In this document: positions 1-8,523 of the stretch, piece by piece
Layout of the letters: every line of letters starts with the position of its first letter
How positions within the stretch are numbered: position 1 is the stretch's first letter
Position numbers and translations under genes: made by a program
Notes under the pieces: model-generated
Databases searched by the model: none
Told to the model about the DNA's origin: nothing
Seen by the model: the letters and a program-made list of their open reading frames with translations, nothing else
Assembly (NCBI GenBank): GCA_963711505.1
Contig: CAVQEJ010000003.1
Coordinates: 1,922,001 to 1,986,000 of the forward strand
Direction: 5' to 3'
DNA length: 64,000 nt
Source of the DNA: JAGWRA01 sp963711505
GTDB lineage: Bacteria; Acidobacteriota; Vicinamibacteria; Vicinamibacterales; CAVVIG01

Positions 1-687
1 CCGGGCCTCCAGCAGCGAGTTCTCGCGCGCAAAGGTCGGCTCGGAGGCGAGCGGCAGCCAGAAGTCGGGGGGATCGCTGTCGAGACGCTCGCCGAAGAAC
101 GGTGGCGGCGTCACGCCCACCAGCGTCACCGCGATGCCGTTAATCGTGACGCTGTGGCCGATGAGCGACGGGTCGAGGCCGAATTTCTGCCATGCGCGGT
201 AGCTGGCCACGGCGACCGGCGGCGCGCCCGCCCGGTCGTCCGCCGGTCCGAGCAGGTGCCCCGCGAACGCTTGCACGCCGAGCGTCGTGAAGTAGTTCCC
301 CGACACGAACTCGCCGCCGAAGGGCTCGGCCGGCGCGCTCGATCCCGCGGGACGGACGCTCAGGCTCCGCCGGCCGGCCTGCGCGGCGGCCAGCGACTCG
401 AACGCCGGCGTGTGGTCGCGCGCCTGCTCGTAGAACGGATACGAGATCATCGACCAGTCGCCGAGGAAGTCCCCCTCGACGCAGCAGTTGAAGGTCTCGC
501 CGAACTTGTAGAGCTGCGACGGATTCGCGACCGGCAGGGAGCTCAGCAGCACGCCGTGCACGAGCGTGAAGATGGCCGTGTTGGCGCCGATGCCGATGGC
601 CAGCGTCAGCAACGCCGTCGCCGTGAAGGCCGGCGCGCGCCTGAGTTGCCGCAGCGCCTGGCGGATGTCGCGCACGAGTGTCTGCAT
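1..687 (-). CDS. ADOP-type FtsX/MacB-like permease, N-terminal part (cut by window edge)
   Basis: The reading frame is open from an ATG at 687 to the window edge (229 codons), beginning MQTLVRDIRQALRQLRRAP. This is the usual opening of the acidobacterial duplicated orphan permeases. It is followed by a first membrane helix with the family hallmark LAIGIGANTAIFTLV (about residues 26-40) and a MacB-like periplasmic core domain. These proteins resemble the permease half of MacB/LolCE-type ABC transporters and are normally about 800 residues with two FtsX domains, so roughly 570 residues lie outside the window. The substrate is unknown. No ATPase gene is adjacent. The family assignment is firm, the role is not. 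Confidence 0.9.
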   Translation of the reverse strand, partial: MQTLVRDIRQALRQLRRAPAFTATALLTLAIGIGANTAIFTLVHGVLLSSLPVANPSQLYKFGETFNCCVEGDFLGDWSMISYPFYEQARDHTPAFESLAAAQAGRRSLSVRPAGSSAPAEPFGGEFVSGNYFTTLGVQAFAGHLLGPADDRAGAPPVAVASYRAWQKFGLDPSLIGHSVTINGIAVTLVGVTPPPFFGERLDSDPPDFWLPLASEPTFARENSLLEAR

Positions 688-779
688 GTGGCGGTTAGAC
701 GGGAAACGACGAGGCAGGGTTGTCGCGGCGAGGATCAGAGGAAGGTGACCGGAAGCGGACACGCCGAAGAAGATGGCGA

Positions 780-940
780 CGGGCCGCCACACGGCGTGAG
801 CGGCGAGCTTGGGCGGCCCTTACACCTGGGAGAGAAACGACGTGGCCGGTTCCTCCTCAAAGAAACCGCGCGGCTTCCTCTCCCACGTAGGCGCGGCCCA
901 CGTGGCGGGCTTCAGGCGGGGCGGCGACCCTACGGGCACT
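780..940. repeat. cluster of GTAG/CTAC-flanked palindromic (REP-like) repeats
   Basis: This is the non-coding stretch between the permease and the TonB receptor. GGGCCGCC at 781-788 can pair with GGGCGGCCC at 811-819, and this arm is followed by TTAC and, further on, GAGAAACGA. A closely similar block lies at 39027-39081. A second unit from 887 to 934 begins with GTAG and ends with CTAC, as in paired REP elements. No open frame with coding character is seen between 688 and 1033. Confidence 0.5.
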
Positions 941-1033
941 ACGGCTAGAGAAGGAGGAGATGGAGCAAGAAACGACGCGCCGGCCGCAGCCACTGGAGGG
1001 CGTATGTGGCTGCCACCGGCGCGTCGGAGACGT

Positions 1034-3934
1034 CTAGAACCGCAGGCCGGCCGAGACGAGGAACGTCCGGCCGCCCACGATGCCGCGGTACGGCGACGGG
1101 TAGTCGGTGTTGCTGTCGGCCTGGCCGTAGCCCGGCGCGAGGATGTAGCCGGTCGGCAGCCCGAGACTGTCCTTCGGGCTGTTCGGATCGGGCACGACGG
1201 TCGTGTTCCACGCGATCTGCGGGAGGCTGTTGAACACGTTGTAGATGCTCACCTTCACCCACGGCCGCAGCGTGCGCAGCACCGGCACGTCGTAGTTCAC
1301 CGCGACGTCGAACAGGCTCGAGCCCTTGAACTGCCCCATGCCCCGCGAGCCGAAGTAGACGGTCTGGTTGCCGGGCTGGTCGGGATAGGCCGCCAGCAGC
1401 GCCTGCTGGATGGCGGTCAGCGGCATGCTGGCCGTGTAGCTGTACACCCGGCCCGAATCGACGCGCCAGAGTCCGGAGAAGCTGACGTCCCCGCCCCGTC
1501 CGAGGTCGAGGTCGTAGATGCTCCACACCCGGAGGCGGTTCCGCTGGAAGTTCTGCAGGTTGCCCATCGGATACGACCGCGCGGCGTCGAAGGCCTCGGG
1601 ATAGTTCCCGATGATCGAGACCTGGCCCGGCTGGCTCGCCGCCTCGCCCTCGTAGTTCCCGCGGTCCTGCAGCATCAGCGTGTAGTTGCCGTTCACCGTC
1701 CAGTTGCCCCGGATGCGGTAGTTCGCGTCGAACACCATCCCCTGGTACTGCCGGGTCGCGATGTTCGAGTTCCGGTAGACGACGTTCGTGAACGTCCCGT
1801 AATCGGCGCCGTCCTTCACGACGTCGGTCGTGCCGTTGGCGAGCGAGATCGTGTCCTCGATCAGCCCGTTGGTCCGCCGGAACACGTAGGTCGCCTCCGC
1901 ATAGCCGCGCTGCCCGAACTGGCCGCCGAGCGCCAGCGTGAACTCCTTGGTCACCGGCGTGTGCAGGCCGGAGGCCAGCGACACGTTGGCGGTCGGGAAG
2001 AGGCCGGCCACGGTGAAGTAGTTGGCCGGATCGAAGCCGGGCGCGAAGTCGCGGCCCTGCCCCGCCGGGCCCGTGTACACCTGGATCAGCTCGTCGGGAT
2101 TGCCGACGTTCGAGTTCGCCGCGATCTGGTTCTCGTTGTAGCGGCCGGCGTAGTGGCCGTAGGTCGCGTGCGCCACCAGCGAGCCGTCCGTCCGCAGGTC
2201 GTACGCCAGCGCCAGCCGCGGCATGAACGTCTGCGTGTCGATCCCCTGGACGCCCAGGCTGTCCGCGCTATGGACGTGCTCGTAGCGCAGGCCGAGATCG
2301 GCCGACAGGCGCGGCGAGATCATCCAGTGGTCCTGCGTGTAGACCGACTGCGTATCGATGTTCAGCACCGCGTTGCGCTGCGGCATGTAGGACTCGACCA
2401 GGGTCGATCCCGGCTGGAACAGCGGGATGAGGTGCTCCGCCGAGTCGTACACCGGGTTGCCGTTCGCGTCCATCAGGTAGTCGGCGTGGAACACGTAGTT
2501 GGTCGCCGACTGGGAGTTGCCGCCCGTCCGCTGGCTGCGGAACCACTCGTAGCCCGTCTTCAGGTCGTGATGGCCGGCCGCGTCGAAGAACGCCGTCACG
2601 CTGCCGGTGATCTGCCGGTTGTTGCGCCCCTCGGGATCGGCGAGATCGAAGTACGGCGCGTTGTACTGCCAGTAGCCGGTCAGCGCGAGGAACGGCGAGT
2701 TGACGATGCTCGGGTCGGTGCCGCCCCCCTCACGCGTCCACCGGCGCTCGGAGTACTGCGCCTCGGCCAGCAGGTGGCTGTTCAGCACGCCGTGGTAGTT
2801 CGCGAACGTGTACCAGTTGGGGACCCTCGCCGTCCCCACGGTCGCCGGATCGATGCTCAGCCCCGGCACCGCGGGCCGCCCCGTCATCGTCGTCAGGTTG
2901 TTCAGGTAGCCGCCCTGAATCGTCTGCGACGGCGCGAGGGTGGCCGTCAGCTTGATCTCGCCGCGGCGGTTCTTGTCGGTCTCGGTGTTGGCCAGCCCGG
3001 TGCGCGAGAAGGTCTGCGCGCTCGTCGTGTTCTCCAGGCGCCCGGCGCCGAAGAACCACAGCCGGTCCTTCAGGATCGGCCCGCCGAACGTCCCTTCCCA
3101 GTTCTTGCCGAGCTGGTCGGGATGCGTGGACCCGTGCGACGCCTCGAACGGCGTCACCGTGCTCCAGGCGGGGTTGCTCATGTTCAGTCGCAGACTGCCC
3201 GAGAAGAAGTTGCCGCCGCTCTTCGTGATGGCGTTCACCACGCCGCCGGTGAACCGGCCGTACTCGGCCGGAATGCCGGAGGTGAGCGTCTGCACTTCCT
3301 GGATCGCGTCCTCGATGAACAGCGTCTGCGGATAGCCGAACAGGTTGTCGTCGACGTCAACGCCGTCCACCATGAAGATCGTGTCGAAGCCGAACGCGCC
3401 GTTGATCGACACCTGTCCCGTGTTCGGCGTGTTCGTCGTCAGCCCCGGCGACAGCTCCGCGATCCCCGACAGCGTGCGCGACGAGGCCAGCCGATCGACC
3501 TCGCCACCGGTCACGTCGACGCCGGTCACGGGATTGGCGATCGGCGCGGGCGTCTGCGCCGTGACGGTCACCGTTTCCGCGTGACCCTGCACGGCGAGAC
3601 TGACGTCCTGCTGCACGGCCGCCCCGAGCGGCACGGTGACCTTCCGGGTGACCGTCTCGAAGCCGTCGAGCGAGAAGGCGACCTGGTAGTCGCCCGGCGG
3701 CAGCGTGCGGAGCACGTAGACGCCGTCGACGCCGGTCACGACTTCCCGGGCGCCCTGGAGCGCCGGCGAGGTGACGACCACCGTGACGCCGGGCACGACG
3801 AGCCCCTGCGCGTCCTGCACGATGCCGCGCAGCGTCCCGGTCTGCACCCCCTGGGCCCGGCCAAGGGGGGCGGTCAGCACGAGCAGCGCCGCCGCCAGTG
3901 GAATGAGCCTGCGAATGCGATGAATGAAGACCAT
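1034..3934 (-). CDS. TonB-dependent receptor, Oar-like, with N-terminal carboxypeptidase-regulatory domain
   Basis: A predicted 966-residue outer-membrane beta-barrel. I chose the ATG at 3934 because it follows a purine-rich AGGACGGAG and opens a clean signal peptide (MVFIHRIRRLIPLAAALLV... ending APLGRAQ). A longer in-frame start at 4057 adds 41 residues without signal character. Residues about 30-120 form a CnaB/carboxypeptidase-regulatory fold (GTLRGIVQDAQGLVVPGVTV). A TonB plug follows, then a long barrel ending in a terminal phenylalanine (LVSAGLRF), the outer-membrane assembly signal. Oar-like receptors are numerous in Acidobacteria and are thought to import oligosaccharides or peptides. 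No substrate can be inferred here. The frame is intact. Confidence 0.92.
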   Translation of the reverse strand: MVFIHRIRRLIPLAAALLVLTAPLGRAQGVQTGTLRGIVQDAQGLVVPGVTVVVTSPALQGAREVVTGVDGVYVLRTLPPGDYQVAFSLDGFETVTRKVTVPLGAAVQQDVSLAVQGHAETVTVTAQTPAPIANPVTGVDVTGGEVDRLASSRTLSGIAELSPGLTTNTPNTGQVSINGAFGFDTIFMVDGVDVDDNLFGYPQTLFIEDAIQEVQTLTSGIPAEYGRFTGGVVNAITKSGGNFFSGSLRLNMSNPAWSTVTPFEASHGSTHPDQLGKNWEGTFGGPILKDRLWFFGAGRLENTTSAQTFSRTGLANTETDKNRRGEIKLTATLAPSQTIQGGYLNNLTTMTGRPAVPGLSIDPATVGTARVPNWYTFANYHGVLNSHLLAEAQYSERRWTREGGGTDPSIVNSPFLALTGYWQYNAPYFDLADPEGRNNRQITGSVTAFFDAAGHHDLKTGYEWFRSQRTGGNSQSATNYVFHADYLMDANGNPVYDSAEHLIPLFQPGSTLVESYMPQRNAVLNIDTQSVYTQDHWMISPRLSADLGLRYEHVHSADSLGVQGIDTQTFMPRLALAYDLRTDGSLVAHATYGHYAGRYNENQIAANSNVGNPDELIQVYTGPAGQGRDFAPGFDPANYFTVAGLFPTANVSLASGLHTPVTKEFTLALGGQFGQRGYAEATYVFRRTNGLIEDTISLANGTTDVVKDGADYGTFTNVVYRNSNIATRQYQGMVFDANYRIRGNWTVNGNYTLMLQDRGNYEGEAASQPGQVSIIGNYPEAFDAARSYPMGNLQNFQRNRLRVWSIYDLDLGRGGDVSFSGLWRVDSGRVYSYTASMPLTAIQQALLAAYPDQPGNQTVYFGSRGMGQFKGSSLFDVAVNYDVPVLRTLRPWVKVSIYNVFNSLPQIAWNTTVVPDPNSPKDSLGLPTGYILAPGYGQADSNTDYPSPYRGIVGGRTFLVSAGLRF

Positions 3935-4094
3935 GATGCTCCGTCCTATGTGTAATAGCCTGCCGGATATACCAGCTGTTTGAGGTGGCGCCGCCCCAGG
4001 GATACACGGATCCCACCGGAATAACGGTCGTCCGATCAAAGAATCGGCCCGGGCCAATGGTTCTTTAACGGACAGTTCAGGACAGGAACAGCTG

Positions 4095-4106
4095 CTGAAA
4101 TTTCAG
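4095..4106. promoter_or_regulatory. perfect 12-bp palindrome upstream of the TonB receptor
   Basis: CTGAAATTTCAG is a perfect palindrome in the otherwise GC-rich 318-bp gap upstream of the receptor gene that starts at 3934. Its position, about 160 bp before the start, would fit an operator, but no regulator can be matched to it. Confidence 0.25.
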
Positions 4107-4159
4107 AGCTTTACGAGGATTCGTGGCGGAAGGTGAAGGCAGGAGCGGGCAGGCGCTGG

Positions 4160-4237
4160 GCGCCGGAGCCCCGGGGCCGGGAGCCCGGAGCCCGAGCCTG
4201 AAGCCCGGCCCCCTGGCCCGGAGCCCGTGGCCCGGAA
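4160..4237. repeat. intergenic tandem tract with seven-base period (GGAGCCC type)
   Basis: This tract follows the stop of the receptor gene ending at 4253 (minus strand). It holds degenerate copies of GGAGCCC and GCCCGGA with a period of seven, occasionally six, bases. It can fold on itself because CCGGG and CCCGG occur in both arms. See the repeat finding for sister tracts elsewhere in the window. Confidence 0.6.
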
Positions 4238-4252
4238 ACTGCCCCCGGTTTC

Positions 4253-7200
4253 CTAGAACGCCATCCGGAAGCCGAACTGCGCCATGAGCGGAATGCCGAC
4301 GGTGGTGCCGGGGCCGAAGAAGTCGCCGAGGGCGCCGGCCGGAATCTTCAGCTGGTTCAGGCTGGTGACCGGCACGGTGGCCGTGCAGGCAGCGTCGGTG
4401 CAGATGCTCGTCACGTTGGCGAGCTGGTCGGGCGGCACCGGCAGCGCGCCGGCATCCGCCACGTAGTTGTTGCCGGGGTTCATCCGGTCGAACAGGTTGA
4501 AGATCTCGAGGAACGGCATCATCGTCATGCCGTTGGACAGTCGGAACGTCCGGCTGACGCGCATGTCGACCTGCATGTAGGGCGTGCCCCGGAACTCGTC
4601 CAGCGTGGTCGGCACGCCGTTGACGACCACCCGGTCGTTGCCGACGACGCCGTCGTTGTTCACGTCCACGGGGGTGCCGATGGTGAACGGCCGTGCCGTC
4701 TCGAACTGCGACAGCGTGGCCACCTGCAGGTCGCCCGGCAGCAGCAGCGTGCCGGCCAGCACGAAGCGATGGCGCACGTCCTCACCCGACGGACCGTAAT
4801 CGCCGGGGCCGAACGCGTTGTTCACGTTCGTCACGCCGTTGACGTAGTCGAACAGTTCGCCGACCGTGGCGCCCCACGTGTCCGCGCGCGCCAGGGTGTA
4901 ATTCGCCGTCATCTCGAAGTGCTTCGTCAGTTCGTGGCTGACGACGACCGACAGCCCGTCGTAGCGCGACCGGTTGTCGGTGCGGGCCACCGTCACGTCG
5001 GGCGCGTCGGCCGGCAGCGTGTAGCCGCCGACGTACTGATACAGGCGGTACTGATGGACGCCGGTCGTATGTTCGTACTGCACGTTCAGGCGCCAGCCGT
5101 CCTGGAACAGGTGCTCGAAGCCGAGGCTGGCCTGGATGGCGTACGGCGTCTTGTAGTGCGGATCGATGAGCGAGCCCTGGTCGCCGGGGCCGAGCAGGCC
5201 GGAGAACGGTTCGTTGACCGCCTGCAGCGCGGTGACCCAGCCGTTCTGGGCGAGGTCGTTGTAATAGAGGCCGGCGCCGCCGCGGAACACCGTGCGATCG
5301 CTGTGCCCGGGCGCGAAGGCGAACCCGAAGCGGGGCGCGATGGCCTTCCGGTAGTCGTGCGGGATGCCGTTCACGAGCGGAATGCCGAGCGCCTGCAGCG
5401 TGACGTAGGCCGGATTCTGGCTCTGGTCGCGCCCGCTCGCGATGAACAGGCCGAACGTCGTGTCGTACCGTACGCCGTAGTTCAGCGTCAGACCGGGCAG
5501 CACGCGCCAGGAATCCTGCGCGTAGACGCCGAGGCGCTGGACGCTCTGGGAGAACGCCCCGTTGCTCGCCGGCACCAGCGTGCTCCCGGCGGCGAAGTCG
5601 GTGGCGAACTGGCCGGGGTTCGCGACGTAGTACGTCGGGTCCGCCGGGAACGTCACCAGGTTCTCCTGACTGCTGGCCAGCGCCCCGCTCAGCACCGGTT
5701 CATCGATGACGTTCACGCCGGTCTTGAAGGTGTGCCGGCCGGCCGGGTGGATCAGGTCGTAGCGGAACTGGTACTTGTCCTGCTTGCGCGCGACCGGGAA
5801 CGCCGTGATCGGCGTGACGAACTGGTTGTCCCCGAACGTCTCGAAGCCGGACGTGGTCAGCGCCGTCGAGCTGAACGGGAATGCGAGCGCGAGGCCGAGG
5901 TTCGAGTTGCGATCGGCGGTGTGGTTGAAGAGGCTCGCCTCCATGGTGAGGGTGCCCAGCCACGACGGGGAGAACTGATAGTTCTGGCTCGCCAGCAGCA
6001 CGAAGTACCGGGACCGGGTCAGGGCGCCCGTCGAGGGGAGCGTGGCCTGCTGCACGAGGTCGTTGGTCGTGCGGTAGCGATCGATCGACGACCGGACGAA
6101 CCACTGGGATCGGGTCGACTGCGCCCAGTCGACCCGGCCGGTGAACAGCAGGTCCCGGAACGGCTGCGACACGGACGTCGGCACGTCAATCGACGCAACG
6201 CCCGGAATTGCGCCGTTCGCGGCCAGCTGCGACAGGGCGCGGAACTGCGCGAGGCTCGCATTGTTGTACGAGACGTGCGCGTTCTCCGCGATGCCCTCGG
6301 TCGAGGCGAAGAACCAGAGCTTCTGCTTCCTGATCGGCCCGCCCACCGTGAACGAGCCGTCCTGCCGCGCATAGGGCGGCTTCGGGCTCGGCTCGGGGTT
6401 GTCGAGCGTATTCCGGGCCATCATCCCCGGCTCGGTGAAGAACCCGGAACCGCTCCAGTGGAACTGATCGGTGCCGCTCCGGGTGCTGATGATCACCGAG
6501 CCGCCGTTGGTGTGAGACGTGTCGGCGTTGAACTGCGCCGTCCGGACGACGAAGTCCTGGATGGCGTCGGGCGAGATGTTCTCCAGGAAGCCACCGATGT
6601 AGTCGTCGCTGTCGTTCCCGCCGTCCACCGACAGGTCGACGTTCAGCCCGGAGCTGCCGGCGAACGAGACGGCCGTGATCCGCGCCTTCGTGGGATCCGA
6701 CGGCTCCACCGGCTCGGTCATCGGCGCCAGGTAGGCGATGTTCGCGAAGCTGCGGTGCGCGAGCGGCAGCGTCTCGAGATCCTTCGCGTTGATGACCGTC
6801 TGCTGGACGTTGCTCGTCGCGTCGAGCGGCTGCGACACGAGCGACGGCCGTGCGCCCTGCACGGTCACCGCCTGCTTCACGCCGGCCGGCTGCAGGACCA
6901 CCGTCACGCTCGGCGTCGTCCCGACGCCGACGGTCAGCGCCCGCGTCGAGGCGTCGAAGCCCGGCGCGGCCACGGTGAGCAGGTAGTTGCCGGGAGGCAG
7001 CGTCGCCAGGGTGAATTCACCGGCCTTGCCGCTGGTGGCCACGCGCGTGAACGCCGTCCCGGTCGCGACCGCGGTGGCGGTCGCGCCGGCAATCACGGCG
7101 CCGCTGGAGTCCCGGACGGTGCCGACCAGGCTGCCCTGCGGCACCTGCGCCGCGGCGGGCGCGCCGGCGACGAGCCAGACGAGAACCGCCAGGCTCGACA

Positions 7201-7294
7201 GCCGGCGCAGGACGCTGAAGGAAAAGGAAGATGACGGGATGAATCGAGCGCGAGTGTGCGGTGCCGTACGACGCCTCCTGTGCGATGACTGCAA
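4253..7294 (-). CDS. TonB-dependent receptor, Oar-like
   Basis: An intact 1013-residue frame. The only clear start in reach is TTG at 7294. It leaves a basic N-terminal extension before the hydrophobic core of the signal peptide (LSSLAVLVWLVAGAPAAAQ, about residues 32-50), so the true start may be a little downstream. A carboxypeptidase-regulatory domain (GSLVGTVRDSSGAVIAGAT) covers about residues 54-140. The plug and barrel follow, ending in FGFRMAF with a terminal Phe. The barrel includes the HRFVLAGTLLLPG strand region common in acidobacterial Oar-like receptors. The protein lies in the outer membrane and the ligand is unknown. The same-strand neighbour upstream is a secreted aldolase, which could be co-regulated. 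Confidence 0.9.
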   Translation of the reverse strand: MQSSHRRRRTAPHTRARFIPSSSFSFSVLRRLSSLAVLVWLVAGAPAAAQVPQGSLVGTVRDSSGAVIAGATATAVATGTAFTRVATSGKAGEFTLATLPPGNYLLTVAAPGFDASTRALTVGVGTTPSVTVVLQPAGVKQAVTVQGARPSLVSQPLDATSNVQQTVINAKDLETLPLAHRSFANIAYLAPMTEPVEPSDPTKARITAVSFAGSSGLNVDLSVDGGNDSDDYIGGFLENISPDAIQDFVVRTAQFNADTSHTNGGSVIISTRSGTDQFHWSGSGFFTEPGMMARNTLDNPEPSPKPPYARQDGSFTVGGPIRKQKLWFFASTEGIAENAHVSYNNASLAQFRALSQLAANGAIPGVASIDVPTSVSQPFRDLLFTGRVDWAQSTRSQWFVRSSIDRYRTTNDLVQQATLPSTGALTRSRYFVLLASQNYQFSPSWLGTLTMEASLFNHTADRNSNLGLALAFPFSSTALTTSGFETFGDNQFVTPITAFPVARKQDKYQFRYDLIHPAGRHTFKTGVNVIDEPVLSGALASSQENLVTFPADPTYYVANPGQFATDFAAGSTLVPASNGAFSQSVQRLGVYAQDSWRVLPGLTLNYGVRYDTTFGLFIASGRDQSQNPAYVTLQALGIPLVNGIPHDYRKAIAPRFGFAFAPGHSDRTVFRGGAGLYYNDLAQNGWVTALQAVNEPFSGLLGPGDQGSLIDPHYKTPYAIQASLGFEHLFQDGWRLNVQYEHTTGVHQYRLYQYVGGYTLPADAPDVTVARTDNRSRYDGLSVVVSHELTKHFEMTANYTLARADTWGATVGELFDYVNGVTNVNNAFGPGDYGPSGEDVRHRFVLAGTLLLPGDLQVATLSQFETARPFTIGTPVDVNNDGVVGNDRVVVNGVPTTLDEFRGTPYMQVDMRVSRTFRLSNGMTMMPFLEIFNLFDRMNPGNNYVADAGALPVPPDQLANVTSICTDAACTATVPVTSLNQLKIPAGALGDFFGPGTTVGIPLMAQFGFRMAF

Positions 7295-7448
7295 GACCAG
7301 GCATCGTAGGCGGAGCGGCGCACTACTACCAGCGCCGTAATTGTCGTGGATGAGCTCAAATTAACGGACGAGCTGCCGCTCGCGGCGTGCGGGACGGACC
7401 GGCGAGGCCGACCGCTCACGGCCCGCCCCGCCCCGCCTCTGGCGATCG

Positions 7449-8308
7449 CTAGCGGCCGCCCGATCCGATGGTGCCGCGGACGGCCGTGATGGTGTCGTCG
7501 AGCTGCTTCTTCAGCATGTCGAAGTCCCAGCCGAGGCTGATGAGCTGCCAGCCGGCGGCCACCTTCGCCTTGACGTCCTGCGGCGTCGCGTCGATGCCGG
7601 CAATCACGTGGTACTTCTTGCAGAGCGCCAGAATGTTCGCATCGTCGGCATCGGAGAGATGCACGGCGTGAATGGCCGACAGCCCGGGTGTCGAGATGAT
7701 CTCTTCGGCGTGACGCGCCCCCTCCTCCGTCTCGATCATCGCCACGATGAGGGCATGCCCCTCGGGGTTCTGGGGCCACAGCACGGAAACGCCCGTGTGC
7801 ATCCCCTGCGCCGTGACGTTCATGCCCTCGAGGCCGGCCTGCTCGGCCTGATGGAAGGTCGCCACGGCCTCCTCGACCTCGCCGCGGTTCTCCACGATCG
7901 GAATCACGACGCCCAGCGCGGGGCCGACGCGCATCACTTCGGAGATCTCGTTACCGCGGATCCCAGCCCGCCCGGTGCGCGAGCTTCACGAGCACGCCGG
8001 GCGTCGGCCGCGGGGCCGTCGCCCGGTAGCGCGTGCTGAAATCGGGCACCTCGAGCAGGAACGCATGGAGGGCGTTGAAGTCGTAGATCTCGTGCTCGAC
8101 GTCCGCGACGATGAAGTCGGCGTCGCTGGTGGCGAGAACCTTCGCGATGCGCGGTGCGTTGAGGGCACCGGTCCAGACGCCGATGGCCGGCTTGCCTCGG
8201 CGAGCAGCTGATGACGTGGCTCTGCGCCTCGTCGGCGGCCGTGGCCGGCGACGTCGTGCCGAACAGCAGGGCGACCACTCCGGCGACGACGACCGAGCGG
8301 AGTCTCAT
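7449..8308 (-). CDS. HpcH/HpaI-family aldolase with signal peptide (frameshifted)
   Basis: Translation starts at the ATG at 8308 with a signal peptide (VVVAGVVALLFGTTSPATAA). It then resumes in a second frame as KPAIGVWTGALNAPRIAKVL and ADFIVADVEHEIYDF, and in a third as VMRVGPALGVVIPIVENRGEV to the stop at 7449. Together these match the pyruvate-dependent class II aldolase / HpcH-HpaI family over about 286 residues. The family cleaves 2-keto-3-deoxy acids to pyruvate and an aldehyde. The breaks lie near 8205 (GAGGCAAG where GAGGGCAAG would read through) and near 7955, and look like missing bases. An exported aldolase is odd for a cytosolic family. The usual metal ligands could not be fully checked because of the breaks. 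Confidence 0.7.
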
Positions 8309-8468
8309 GTCAGCCTCCTTCCAGGCGACGCGGGCGGACGCCGGTCCGCCGTTGAGCTTCCGATTATGGAGGTCCGGCCGGCGCGGTCAAGGGTTTCGTG
8401 CGGGGGCTATCGGGGATGGGTCTCGCCGGGACCGCGCCAGCGGCGAGCCCCCGCACGGTCAGCGGTAC

Positions 8469-8517
8469 GGGGACGGGTCTCGGCGCATGCAGTTCCCAGG
8501 CGCTGAGACCCGTCCCC
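8469..8517. repeat. long hairpin palindrome (GGGGACGGGTCTC type)
   Basis: An 18-base arm at 8469-8486 starting GGGGACGGGTCTC pairs with 8500-8517, ending GAGACCCGTCCCC, with one mismatch and a 13-base loop. A third partial copy (GGGGATGGGTCTCGCCGG) lies just before, at about 8411-8428. The hairpin sits 7 bases beyond the amidase stop and could also act as its terminator, although there is no T-run. Confidence 0.6.
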
Positions 8518-8523
8518 AACCTC

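Noticed and set aside
809..7234. Very long plus-strand open frames (over 800 codons) opposite the TonB receptors
   Set aside because: They mirror the receptor genes in antisense, are Arg/Ala/Pro-rich with no recognisable domain, and arise from the high third-position GC of the real genes.
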